This document shows, piece after piece, positions 8,237-15,815 of a DNA stretch of 64,000 nt. The stretch spans positions 1,116,001 to 1,180,000 of the forward strand of contig NZ_CP060395.1 in assembly GCF_015840335.1 (NCBI RefSeq). The letters are read 5' to 3'. Positions within the stretch are counted from its first letter, which is position 1, and each line of letters begins with the position of its first letter. This DNA comes from Synechococcus sp. CBW1108 (lineage in GTDB: Bacteria > Cyanobacteriota > Cyanobacteriia > PCC-6307 > Cyanobiaceae). The translations under genes were made by a program, and so were the position numbers. The notes beneath the pieces are model-generated. The model was given only the letters and a program-made list of their open reading frames with translations. It had not been told where the DNA came from and did not search any database.

Positions 8237-9367
8237 ATGACCGGCCCCCCCAACCAGCCGCCAAGCCGCGAGCCGGTGCGGGTGCTGGTGTTGGGCGGTG
8301 GGCTGATCGGCTTGGCCATTGCCCACCAACTGGCCCGGCGCGGCCGCCGCGTCCAGGTGCTCAGCCGGCGCCGCAGCGAAGCGGCGGGCTTTGTGGCCGC
8401 CGGCATGCTGGCGCCCCACGCCGAGGGACTCGGCGGCGCAATGCTCGCCCTGGGCCAGGCCAGCCTGGCGCGCATCCCCGCCTGGGTGAAGCAGATCGAG
8501 GCCGACAGCGGCCTGGCCTGTGGCCTGCGCCCCTGCGGAATCGTGGTGCCCTTCCGCAGCAGCGCCGAACGGGACGCCTACCCCACCGCCGCCTGGGGCG
8601 AACCCCTGGGGCGGGCGAGCCTGGAGCGGGAGGTGCCGGGCATCGGCCCAAGCTGGCAAGCCGGGCTGCTGTTTAGCCAGGACGGCCAGATCGACAACCG
8701 CCGCCAACTGATGCGGGCCTTGGAGCGGGCCTGCGTGGGGATGGGGGTGAGTTTCCAGGAGGGGGACGAGGTGCTGGCCCTCGAGCGCAGCGGCGACGGC
8801 GCCCTGGCCGGGGTGCGGCTGCGCACGGCCGCAGGCGAAGAGCAGGGGCTGCCGGCCGAGCAGGCGGTGTTGGCCTGCGGCGCCTGGAGCGCCCGGCTGC
8901 TGGGCGAGCTGCCGGTGTTTCCGGTGAAGGGCCAGATGCTGTCGCTGCAGGCGCCACGCCAGGCCCTGCAGCGGGTGATCTTCGGCCCCGGCACCTACCT
9001 GGTGCCCCGGACCGATGGCCTGCTGGTGGTGGGCGCCACCAGTGAACCGGAGGCGGGCTTCAGCGAGGGGCTGTCGCCCGCTGGCCAACGCCAGCTGCAG
9101 GAGGGCCTCGAAGCCCTGCTGCCGGAAGCGGCCAGCTGGCCACCGATGGAGCGCTGGTGGGGCTTCCGGCCCTGCACTCCAGACCAGGGGCCGCTGCTGG
9201 GTGAAAGCGGCATCCCGGGGCTATGGCTGGCCACCGGCCACCACCGCAACGGCGTGTTGCTGGCGGCGATCACCGCCCAGCTGCTGGCAGGAGTGATCAG
9301 CGGATCAGCCAAGGCGGAAAACAAGGCCCTGCTGGAACCCTGGGGCCTGGGCAGGTTCCAGAGCTGA
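8237..9367 (+). CDS. thiO: glycine oxidase ThiO (FAD-dependent, thiamine synthesis)
   Basis: ThiO oxidises glycine to iminoglycine for the thiazole of thiamine. The 376-residue product has the dinucleotide-binding start VLVLGGGLIGLAIAHQLARR, the substrate-domain text CGLRPCGIVVPF, the flavin-binding strand DGLLVVGATSEPEAGF, and the C-terminal FAD motif GLWLATGHHRNGVLLA. Length is typical of D-amino-acid oxidase-like ThiO proteins. The first 12 residues are Pro-rich and non-conserved. Its closeness to gatB agrees with picocyanobacterial gene order, which supports the assignment over a generic DAO. Confidence 0.9.
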   Translation: MTGPPNQPPSREPVRVLVLGGGLIGLAIAHQLARRGRRVQVLSRRRSEAAGFVAAGMLAPHAEGLGGAMLALGQASLARIPAWVKQIEADSGLACGLRPCGIVVPFRSSAERDAYPTAAWGEPLGRASLEREVPGIGPSWQAGLLFSQDGQIDNRRQLMRALERACVGMGVSFQEGDEVLALERSGDGALAGVRLRTAAGEEQGLPAEQAVLACGAWSARLLGELPVFPVKGQMLSLQAPRQALQRVIFGPGTYLVPRTDGLLVVGATSEPEAGFSEGLSPAGQRQLQEGLEALLPEAASWPPMERWWGFRPCTPDQGPLLGESGIPGLWLATGHHRNGVLLAAITAQLLAGVISGSAKAENKALLEPWGLGRFQS

Positions 9368-9582
9368 GTAGCTCAGTTGAGATATTCAGGCTGAGACCAA
9401 CTGCTATTGGTTCACAAGCCCTCTGGGCGATGCTCCCTCGGGCGAACGGCAGTAACGCGTGGGCCTGGCCTAGCTGGATCCAGTTGCCCTCCCGCGTTGC
9501 CGGGCCAGCCCCAAGGGGACCTCCAGGCAACGTCGTTGAGATCACTACGGGCGCAGACTCCAGGGCACTTGCTGCGCTGCAG

Positions 9583-9622
9583 ATTGCAGAAACCGTGGAA
9601 ACACGGAGGTCTCGCCTGCAAT
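9583..9622 (+). ncRNA. small structured RNA candidate, possibly Yfr2-like
   Basis: ATTGCAG (9583-9589) pairs with CTGCAAT (9616-9622), and inside it CCGTG-GAAA-CACGG forms a tight hairpin with a GGAAAC loop. The Yfr2 family of cyanobacterial small RNAs has, as I recall it, a conserved GGAAACA loop sequence, which this matches. The 303 bases between thiO and the next gene hold no other coding signal. The pairing is seen; the family link is a guess. Confidence 0.35.
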
Positions 9623-9670
9623 ACTGACGTACTATCGAGAGATCGCACCTGGCGCGCTCTCGTTACGCTG

Positions 9671-10138
9671 ATGCAATCTGAAACCTCCCCAGCGCTGACT
9701 GGTTTGCCGCCGCGGCCCCGGCTGTTGGATCGTCAGGGCTGGTCAACCCTTCTGGCCGGTGCGCTACTCCTGCTGATCTCGTTCACATCGAACTTCGGCG
9801 ATGAAAACCTCCTCCGCTTCAGCCGCCTCAAAACAGCTGACCAGATCGGACTATGTCTCCACCTTGCCGCCCTGGCGGCGCTTACTGGCGATGTTGAACT
9901 GGCGACCCGTCTACGACATCGAGCAAGAAACCGAGCGCTTGAGGATCAGCTCACTCGAAAGCGAGAAACGGTTGCTCGAGAACGAGAAGCGGCTGCTCGA
10001 GAGCGAGAAGCGCTTGAAGCAGTTGCAAGAGAGCGACGCCAGAATCGCGCGCTTCGAGCAGGAGCTCTTTTCCTCCTCGAACCCACCATCCTCCACCGGC
10101 GATTCCTCGCCTACATAGCCACCGAGCTGGCGGGCTGA
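9671..10138 (+). CDS. hypothetical membrane-anchored coiled-coil protein
   Basis: The 155-residue protein has a membrane segment near the N-terminus (WSTLLAGALLLLISFTSNF), a second weakly hydrophobic helix (GLCLHLAALAALTG), then a long charged coiled coil of repeated RERE-type units (about residues 95-130). I chose ATG 9671; the frame is open further upstream but codes for unlikely sequence. Another frame of the same bases also looks like a coiled coil because the DNA is itself repetitive, but it lacks the membrane part. Function is unknown; similar small anchored helical proteins are common beside cyanobacterial core genes. Confidence 0.5.
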   Translation: MQSETSPALTGLPPRPRLLDRQGWSTLLAGALLLLISFTSNFGDENLLRFSRLKTADQIGLCLHLAALAALTGDVELATRLRHRARNRALEDQLTRKRETVAREREAAAREREALEAVARERRQNRALRAGALFLLEPTILHRRFLAYIATELAG

Positions 10139-10197
10139 GGCCTGGTTCCCTCCGAGACAGTCAAACGCTGAGGAACGACGCTACCTGCCATGATGTT

Positions 10198-10325
10198 TTA
10201 AAATGTCAAGTGCCTGATCAACTGCTTGGGTCTGTTCAGAGTCACGACATCATCCTGGGGATCCAGTTCGTGCTTGAGGGCATAGGAGATGCTCTCCACC
10301 ACTGCGTTATCAACTTCCGCATCTG
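10198..10325 (-). pseudogene. IS3-type OrfB C-terminal remnant
   Basis: The minus strand reads DNAVVESISYALKHELD followed by NRPKQLIRHLTF and a stop. This matches the YDNAxxESFxxxLKxEL block containing the catalytic Glu of IS3-family OrfB proteins. Nothing upstream of that block is left; the sequence switches at about 10325 to a sulfotransferase fragment. Confidence 0.65.
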
Positions 10326-10460
10326 ACTCTTAAACATGATCCACTCGAAGTAACTGTCAGTACTTCCAAGGCGATCCACAAAAGCCGCCAGGGTCAATTG
10401 ATTACCGCAATTTATATCCAACGTCACCAACCAAAAGCTCTTCTTCGGTGGACTCCAAAA

Positions 10461-11707
10461 GGGAACCTCGAAAAATCAAGAATTTCACGCCTACAGAAGC
10501 TTGCAAAAAAACGCCTTGCGGCGCCAAAGGGTCTAATATATTGTACATCAAAATGGCTGAATTGACTCAAGCAGCTTCGTACTAATTATTGCTCATGCGA
10601 GTGCAAGCCCACGATCCTTCCTTAGAAGATATCGCAGGAAGTTGAATGTCAGGTTCTTGAGACCCCACCATGCTTTGTTTCTCTCAAGTCCAATCTTTTT
10701 AGTCATCTTGCCACCCATAGACATGGTCATGCAGCCAAAAACATGTTCCACACAAGCTCTTATTGCTGATTTAATACGGTTACGCTCTTTGGCTGCGTCG
10801 CTTAGCGGGTGATTGCGGCTGCCTTTTTCGTGAATGCAACTTTCAAAACCGCCAAGATTCAGTAGGTTTTCAAAGCACTCACCTGCATAGGCAGAATCTG
10901 CCCAAACATAATCATCTGTGTTCTCAGGATCGAGAAGCATTGGTAGCATCTGACTGTCATGGATATTGGCCGGTGTCACGGCATAGCGCCTGATAAATCC
11001 ATGTTCCACGTCGATACAGATATTGTTCTTGTAGCCGTAGTGATTGATGCCGTTCTTTTTAACCCATCGCACATCCAAGTCCTTCTGCTGCAATCGGTCT
11101 GGGTTTTCGTCCCAGCCTTCAGGCATGCGATTCTCTTTGATCTCCTTGTTGTCTTCTCTGCTATTTCGCTGCCTTGGAACTGGTACTAGCGTTGCATCAA
11201 TGATCTGACCGCCACGGGCTTCGAGACCTTGGGACCGAAGATATGACTCAAACTTTTCAAATAGCTCTTCGATCACTCCGGCCTTGCGAAGCCTTTCTCG
11301 AAAAAAGGCGAGAGTAGTAGCATCGGGAATATCGTTCATTACGCCTAAGCCAACAAACTCTTCAAAAGAACGGCGATCATTTACCTGGAATTCAGTTTCA
11401 TCATCGCTCAAATTGAAAAGCTGTTGAAGCACCAGCATTTTGAAGAGGATCAGCGGATCAATTCTCCGCCGACCAGCATTGCTTTTGCGCTCTTGCGCAT
11501 AACCTTTTTCGAGCAGTGGGCGAAATGATTCCCAAGGAATCGATTCGGAGAGTCGCTCAAGAACAGGCTTTTTAGTTTTGAGCTTTGGAACCCTATGCTG
11601 CTCGTCCCAGAAGCCTCTTTGGCCCATACCAGGGATGCAATTAACTGTCCAAATTATAAGCTATAGTCGCCTCAACGCAAGGGCTGATCGTATTTTTTGA
11701 GGTGCCC
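10461..11707. mobile_element. IS5-type element, copy 1 (intact)
   Basis: The ends read GGGAACCTCGAAAAAT on the left and the complement of GGGCACCTCAAAAAAT on the right, an imperfect terminal repeat of about 16 bases. AAAA flanks both sides as a probable 4-base target duplication. Length is 1247 bases. A second copy, broken by IS21, is at 34562-38569. Confidence 0.85.
10593..11627 (-). CDS. IS5 family transposase, intact copy
   Basis: The 344-residue product has the N-terminal DUF772-type domain (IDPLILFKMLVLQQLFNLSD, then FEEFVGLGVMNDIPDATTLA) and a DDE core with Asp in GGQIIDATLVPVPRQ, Asp in DDYVWADSAYAGE and Glu in ACVEHVFGCMTMSM. This is the standard plan and length for IS5-group proteins of the IS5 subgroup. 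The copy at 34694-35751 is about 98% the same but frameshifted. Confidence 0.92.
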   Translation of the reverse strand: MGQRGFWDEQHRVPKLKTKKPVLERLSESIPWESFRPLLEKGYAQERKSNAGRRRIDPLILFKMLVLQQLFNLSDDETEFQVNDRRSFEEFVGLGVMNDIPDATTLAFFRERLRKAGVIEELFEKFESYLRSQGLEARGGQIIDATLVPVPRQRNSREDNKEIKENRMPEGWDENPDRLQQKDLDVRWVKKNGINHYGYKNNICIDVEHGFIRRYAVTPANIHDSQMLPMLLDPENTDDYVWADSAYAGECFENLLNLGGFESCIHEKGSRNHPLSDAAKERNRIKSAIRACVEHVFGCMTMSMGGKMTKKIGLERNKAWWGLKNLTFNFLRYLLRKDRGLALA

Positions 11708-12015
11708 AAAACAAAGTCGACTGAATTGATGTCATTCCAGTTTCAGGCCACCCAACATGAAAAATCAGCCGCTTCATAAAACTACTGCCCACACTCTTCC
11801 TGTCAAACTTATCAGACCTTCATGTCAGGCTTCGTATCTCATGGCAAGCCCCGCCGCGCAATCAATGCTGATAGCCTTCACCACCCAGAACTCATCATTC
11901 CTGATTTCCACATCCGCGCTGCTCTGCGGCCGGCCAGCTCGATGCGAAGGTTCGGCATTCCAGAACGGGCAGCTTGTTGGGGCCGCCAGCGGAAAAACCA
12001 CCGGGCTCACAACCA

Positions 12016-12411
12016 TCAGAACTGGGTGATCAGCGGGATGCGGAGCTTGATGGCGGCGTCGTACAGCGTCTGGTAGACGCCGCTCACGATCAGCGCTTCC
12101 CGGGGGAAGTTGATCTTGGCCAGCAGTGCCTTATTGACGCTCACCACCTGCAGCGGCGCATTGAGCGCATCGATCAGGGTCGACCACAGCAGCGTGCCGG
12201 TGAACACAAACACCGGATAGGGCACCGGCGTGGGTGCCACCTGCACCACCTTGCTGCCGGTGAGGAACAGCCACACCACCGTGTTGGCCAGCGGGTTGAT
12301 CAGGGCCCACAGCACCGCCAGCCGCCAGGCCAGTTCGCGGCCGGCCCAGAGCATGGCGGGATGCGCCAGGGGACTTTCGGGGGTGTAGTGGCGAACCTGA
12401 AGGGGTGGGGA
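12016..12411 (-). pseudogene. ABC-2 polysaccharide exporter permease, N-terminal fragment
   Basis: The frame reads HYTPESPLAHP, then LINPLANTVVWLFLTGSKVV, YPVFVFTGTLLWSTLIDALN and KALLAKINFPREALIVSGVY. This is the characteristic start of Wzm/TagG-like permeases that, with an ATPase, export O-antigen-like or capsular chains. Two membrane segments remain. The cytoplasmic block between AWRL and the first segment is shortened in frame, and the protein stops after IPLITQF, so only about the first half exists. The frame stays open upstream to 12909 but that part is not recognisable. Confidence 0.7.
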
Positions 12412-13151
12412 GGTCAAGGGTTGGGGGTGGAGGTGGTGCGGTGGCTCAGGGTGAAGCCGCGCCAACGAGCTTGTCGCCGACCGGCGCATTGCATCATTGC
12501 GGAAGTTACCTGGGTAAATTTGTTGCATCAATGGATAGGACCGGGTGTCGACCAGGCGAGCCAGCGGCGATCCCAGGAAGCCGCCAGATGCGAACGTTGC
12601 AGCGCCGTCTGCGCGGGCACCGGCTGCGGCGCATTGAGGCGGAGATGGCAGGCAGCGATGAGCGGCAAGGCGATGAAGTCGAGTCGTAGGGGACGGGCAC
12701 CGAATCGCAGGGCTCCCGATCGATCCGTTGCGTTGGTGCGGCCGGCCCCCGGGCGGGGTCCGAGGCCGGGCCCTCCCAGTGGGGGCGGTCCCGACACTGA
12801 CCCCTAGGGCCTGAGTGCCGGAAACGAGAACGATGCCGTTGGCGCTGCGGTAACGCTGAGCAACACGATGGCTGATCGTTCGCGTGAACTCCTCTGGAGC
12901 CGACCTCAAGCTTGATGGCAGGCCACTGGACGGACGGATCCCAGTGTTACCAGGCGACTAGCAAAAGTGGTAACAGTTTATTGAGGCAAAGCGCCGGTCA
13001 ACTTGATTGTCGCCGGACACGCGGGGGCGAGAATCTGGGGGCTGAAGGTCGTGCGGGGGCTGGTGGAGCTGGGCACTCGCTTGGCGGCGGCGGCCCAGGG
13101 GGTTGTTCTGGCTGGGCAACCTGACGGCCCAGGGTGGAGCGTCATCCGTTT
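12412..13151. other. gene-poor, rearranged intergenic DNA
   Basis: I see no convincing complete gene. The part near 12437-12470 is a copy of the dispersed GGCTCAGGG-type module, and 12993-13019 is an orphan IS21 end. Bases 12700-12790 are very GC-rich. Several frames remain open on the minus strand, but their products have no recognisable motifs. Confidence 0.5.
12993..13019 (-). mobile_element. orphan IS21 terminal fragment
   Basis: The complement of these 27 bases starts TGTCCGGCGACAATCAAG and matches the left end of the IS21 copy at 35764 base for base, but the rest of an IS21 is absent. It is a scar of a third IS21 insertion that was later deleted, lying in the opposite orientation. Confidence 0.8.
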
Positions 13152-13622
13152 TCAGGCCAGCCTTGTATCCAGCTGGAAGGGCTCCTGGTGCACCAGTGCC
13201 ACCTGCTCCATGGCTGGGTGCAGGGGATTGAGCAGCAGGTTGCGCGCCTGCGGCACCACCACCGAGGGCAGCACCAAGCCCAGCTGCTGGCCCTCCCGCA
13301 GCCAGTCGCCACCAAAGGCGGCGCTGGCCTGGCCATGGGGGATGGCGTCCCAGCCCTCAGGCAATGCTGCGGGATCGGCTTTGGTGATCAGGTCTGAACG
13401 ATCGGGCACCTCATAGGCACTCAACACCAGAGGGGCGGTGAGCACCCCGTTGAGATGCACCAGCACCTCCAGCACGGTGATTTCGGGTGTCAGTCCCAAG
13501 TACACCGCCCGCTGGCCCGGCTGGTTCCAGCGCTGGCCTTCGCGCGCCGCTCCCTGGCCCGTGAGATCACCGGCGTAGCGTGCCTTGCTCAGCCGCCAGG
13601 CACGAATCACACCCTGGTTCAC
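13152..13622 (-). CDS. RES-domain toxin (NAD-degrading family)
   Basis: RES toxins of RES-Xre modules degrade NAD+ or ADP-ribosylate targets. The product, from GTG 13622 (VNQGVIRAWRLSKARYAGDL), carries the family Arg near the start, the Glu in TVLEVLVHLNG, and the C-terminal PHGQASAAFGGDWLR with the conserved Ser. It is about 156 residues, a normal length. I prefer the GTG start since it overlaps the antitoxin stop in a GTGA arrangement, giving translational coupling; the longer frame from 13691 is a shadow of the antitoxin. The module looks complete. Confidence 0.85.
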   Translation of the reverse strand: MNQGVIRAWRLSKARYAGDLTGQGAAREGQRWNQPGQRAVYLGLTPEITVLEVLVHLNGVLTAPLVLSAYEVPDRSDLITKADPAALPEGWDAIPHGQASAAFGGDWLREGQQLGLVLPSVVVPQARNLLLNPLHPAMEQVALVHQEPFQLDTRLA

Positions 13623-14086
13623 ACCGGGGCGCCCTGCTCCAGCGCCTGCAGCAGGCGCCGCACCTGGCCAGCGCCGATCGCCGTGCGGCAATGCCGCAGT
13701 GGGCTGGCTTGATGCAGCAGCGGGTGGGGCGCCTTCAGCCAGGCCTCCGTGCTGCCTGGCTGCTCAAACACGCCATAGGCTTGGCTCACTACCTGCATCA
13801 GTCGGTCCAGACGCTCGGAGGCCACCAGATCCAGGGCCGCCTGCTCGCGAGTGCGGCGCGCCATCGTGGCTTCCGAAAGAGCCACCAGTGGCTCTAACTC
13901 CGAAGGCTTGAGGTGCAGGTTCTGGCGCAAGGCCGCCAGCCAGCTGCTGCTCCAGCCCTGCTCAATCGCAGCCAGGCGCTGATGCTCATCCAGGCCGCCG
14001 AGCTCGGTCGCTCTTTGCCAGAAGGATTGGCCCAGGTCTGCCTCTTGGGCCGCGTCGCGCGCTGGGGCGGGGATCGCAGGAGCCAT
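13619..14086 (-). CDS. Xre/MbcA/ParS-type antitoxin of RES toxin
   Basis: The 155-residue protein has a central helical Xre-like part (about 30-90) and a C-terminal toxin-binding domain with FEQPGSTEAWLKAPHPLLHQ and GAGQVRRLLQALEQG, typical of DUF2384. It is first in the operon and overlaps the RES gene. The same C-terminal text survives in the deleted module at 1204-1544, so the genome once held at least two copies. Autoregulation is usual for the family; no clear operator was seen in the 85 bases upstream. Confidence 0.85.
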   Translation of the reverse strand: MAPAIPAPARDAAQEADLGQSFWQRATELGGLDEHQRLAAIEQGWSSSWLAALRQNLHLKPSELEPLVALSEATMARRTREQAALDLVASERLDRLMQVVSQAYGVFEQPGSTEAWLKAPHPLLHQASPLRHCRTAIGAGQVRRLLQALEQGAPV

Positions 14087-14171
14087 GGCCGTAGCGCTCA
14101 GGCGGGATCATTTGAAGCGATGCTAGCCTCAATTGACGCACCTCGGTGGGAGTCGGTCGGGTCGCGACCGC

Positions 14172-14720
14172 TCAGATCACGTCTGCAAAGCGCTTCTCCA
14201 TGCGCCGGAACTGGCGCACACCGGTGATCGCCAGCAGCGCCACGATCGCCATCGACAGCCAGAAGCCCATGGGGTTGATGAAGGCCCCTTGCCCGATGAT
14301 CGCCCAGCGGAACCCCTCGATCACGCCCACCATCGGGTTGAGCGCATAGAGCAGCTGCCATTTCTCGGGCACGATCGGGCTGGAAAAGCCCACCGGGCTC
14401 GCATACAACCCGAACTGCACCAGAAACGGCACCACATAGCGAAAATCCCGGTATTGCACATTCAGGCTGGCCAGCTATAGGCCGGTTTGATACCAGAGCA
14501 TCAACCCGGCCAGGATCACAAACGAGATCAGAAAATCCACAAAGCTGGTGATCACCGCCGATGCCAGCACGATCAGCCTTCGGCTAGGTGAGCAGGTTGC
14601 TGTTGGCGATCAGGCGGTCGGAGCAGCTGCTCAGCGCTGCGGAGAAAAATTGCCAGGGCAGCATCGCCGCAAACACCAAAATCGCGCAGGGCGCATCCCC
14701 CTCGGTGGGCAGCTTGGGCA
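14172..14720 (-). pseudogene. ABC-2 polysaccharide exporter permease, C-terminal part, frameshifted
   Basis: Three pieces in two frames cover the permease C-terminal two thirds. They are LPTEGDAPCAILVFAAMLPW to IANSNLLT and a stop; then RRLIVLASAVITSFVDFLIS to YQTGL and a stop; then LNVQYRDFRYVVPFLVQFGL to the normal end FRRMEKRFADVI at 14172. A frameshift follows NSNLLT, and residues are missing before LNVQYRDF. The family exports polysaccharide chains through the inner membrane. It is not the other half of the fragment at 12016, because the order on this strand is reversed and the two overlap in content. Confidence 0.75.
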
Positions 14721-14878
14721 GTGCTGGCCGAGGTCGAGCGCCATCTGCCGCTCACTCACCTTGGGATCGACGATCTGCAGGATCGCCCCTCCAAGTGGCT
14801 TACGGATTGAGGAGGTGGAGACCCCAGATTTGGTGTGGTGGTGCGTCCGGGCTGGTGGTGCAGAGGGTTGTTGGTGGC

Positions 14879-15139
14879 TCAAGCGAGCGGCAAGGCCTGA
14901 CGGGGTGCTGGAGCGCCGCGCAGCAGGCCGGCCACGCTCAGGTCCTCATCGAGGCTGGGCCAGTTGATGCCGTAGCCAGCGCCCGCGAGTGTCCAGGCGT
15001 CACGCTCTGCCGCCGTGGCATGCAGCAGACGGGGATACCAGGCCAGGGGGTCGGAAATCGAGCGCCCGGCCGCCAGCGAAACCACCAGCGCGTCGTCCGT
15101 GCAGTGCACGTGGGTGATGCGTTCGCCGGGGTTAGCCAA
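14879..15139 (-). CDS. DUF2442 domain protein
   Basis: An 86-residue protein whose text (ITHVHCTDDALVVSLAAGRS, PLAWYPRLLHATAAERDAW, NWPSLDEDLSVAGLLRG) is typical of DUF2442, a small family that is usually encoded next to DUF4160 in bacteria and is thought to form a TA-like pair. It overlaps the DUF4160 remnant by eight bases. It appears intact, but its partner is truncated by IS3 copy 1, so it may be an orphan. Confidence 0.8.
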   Translation of the reverse strand: MANPGERITHVHCTDDALVVSLAAGRSISDPLAWYPRLLHATAAERDAWTLAGAGYGINWPSLDEDLSVAGLLRGAPAPRQALPLA

Positions 15140-15239
15140 GGAACTCCCGACATGCTTTAAGCAGCGTAACGCTGTTGAGCTGAACCAGCCGCTGGATCGC
15201 GCGGAGCTCCCGAGCGCTGAAGCCCAGATTGCTGCTCAT
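15132..15239 (-). pseudogene. DUF4160 C-terminal stub cut by IS3 copy 1
   Basis: Only SSNLGFSARELRAIQRLVQL and KACREFLG remain, the C-terminal helix of DUF4160 proteins, whose full length is about 80-100 residues. The IS3 target duplication GGAGC directly precedes it. The sequence on the far side of the IS does not restore the missing part, so the gene was damaged before or during the insertion. Confidence 0.6.
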
Positions 15240-15308
15240 GGAGCCCCCGGTTTCAGGAAAGATGTCACCCCTTTGATCCATCCATCCGGGGGCTTGAGGA
15301 CATGACCA

Positions 15309-15815
15309 ATGCGCCGATACAGCGAGGCCGTTAAGGCTGATGTGAGGAGACGGATGCACCCGCCCCACAGGCAGAGCGTGGCCCGGATTTCAGAGGAGCT
15401 GGGCATTCACGTGATGACCCTCTACAAATGGAGGAAGGCCTGGCGGTTGCAGGGAGAGGTGGTGCCGGCATCCGAGAAGGAACCAGAGGGCTGGAACGCC
15501 GCCGACAAGTTCACGGTGGTGCTGGAAAGCGCCGGGCTCAATGCCACCGAACTCAGCGCCTACTGCCGCGAGCGGGGCCTGTTCCCTGAGCAGGTGAGCC
15601 GTTGGCGGCAGGCGGCCCAGGATGCCAACGCCAAGCCGGTGCTGACGATGGCCGAACAGAAGGAGCTCGAGAAGCTCCGCGCCCAGGACCAGCGGGAGAT
15701 CAAAGCCCTCAGAAAGGAGCTGCAGCGCAAGGAGAAGGCCATGGCGGAGATGGCGGCTTTGCTGGTGCTGCAAAAAAAGTGGGATGCCTTCTGTTCGGAG
15801 GAAGAGGAAGGCTGA
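15309..15815 (+). CDS. IS3 OrfA (HTH transposase subunit), copy 1
   Basis: The 168-residue product begins MRRYSEAVKADVRRRM and has an HTH (SVARISEELGIHVMTLYKWR), a second helical part (TELSAYCRERGLFPEQVSRW) and a C-terminal leucine-zipper-like coil (KELEKLRAQDQREIKALRKE). It binds the terminal repeats. Near its end the bases A AAA AAG (15773-15779) form a classic -1 slippery heptamer, and the OrfB frame is exactly -1 relative to OrfA, so an OrfAB fusion transposase should be made by programmed frameshifting. Confidence 0.9.
   Translation: MRRYSEAVKADVRRRMHPPHRQSVARISEELGIHVMTLYKWRKAWRLQGEVVPASEKEPEGWNAADKFTVVLESAGLNATELSAYCRERGLFPEQVSRWRQAAQDANAKPVLTMAEQKELEKLRAQDQREIKALRKELQRKEKAMAEMAALLVLQKKWDAFCSEEEEG

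Larger units (their letters stand above)
10326..11777 (-). pseudogene. sulfotransferase N-terminal fragment, split by IS5 copy 1
   Basis: From an ATG at 11777 the minus strand reads MKRLIFHVGWPETGMTSIQS, the P-loop-like PAPS-binding start (HxGxPKTGTTSIQ) of sulfotransferases. The frame enters the IS at 11707 and, once the IS (10461-11707) and one copy of an AAAA duplication are removed, continues without a break as TLFWSPPKKSFWLVTLDI and on to YFEWIMFK near 10330. The fragment then ends where an IS3 remnant begins. About 70 residues remain of a protein that is normally 250-300. The P-loop already carries K-to-E and T-to-M changes, so it was probably decaying. Confidence 0.6.

Noticed and set aside
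8054-9088. 344-codon minus-strand frame opposite thiO
   Set aside because: It is antisense to thiO, with Ala/Gly/Pro/Gln-rich text and no motifs.
9368-9670. Possible tRNA between thiO and the next gene (GTAGCTCAGTTGAG looks like a D-arm)
   Set aside because: No acceptor stem, anticodon arm or T-arm can be built around it. The similarity is limited to one short string.
9801-10118. 105-codon frame with a Glu/Lys/Leu coiled coil
   Set aside because: The underlying bases are repetitive, so two frames look helical. The overlapping frame from 9671 also codes for a membrane segment and a plausible start.
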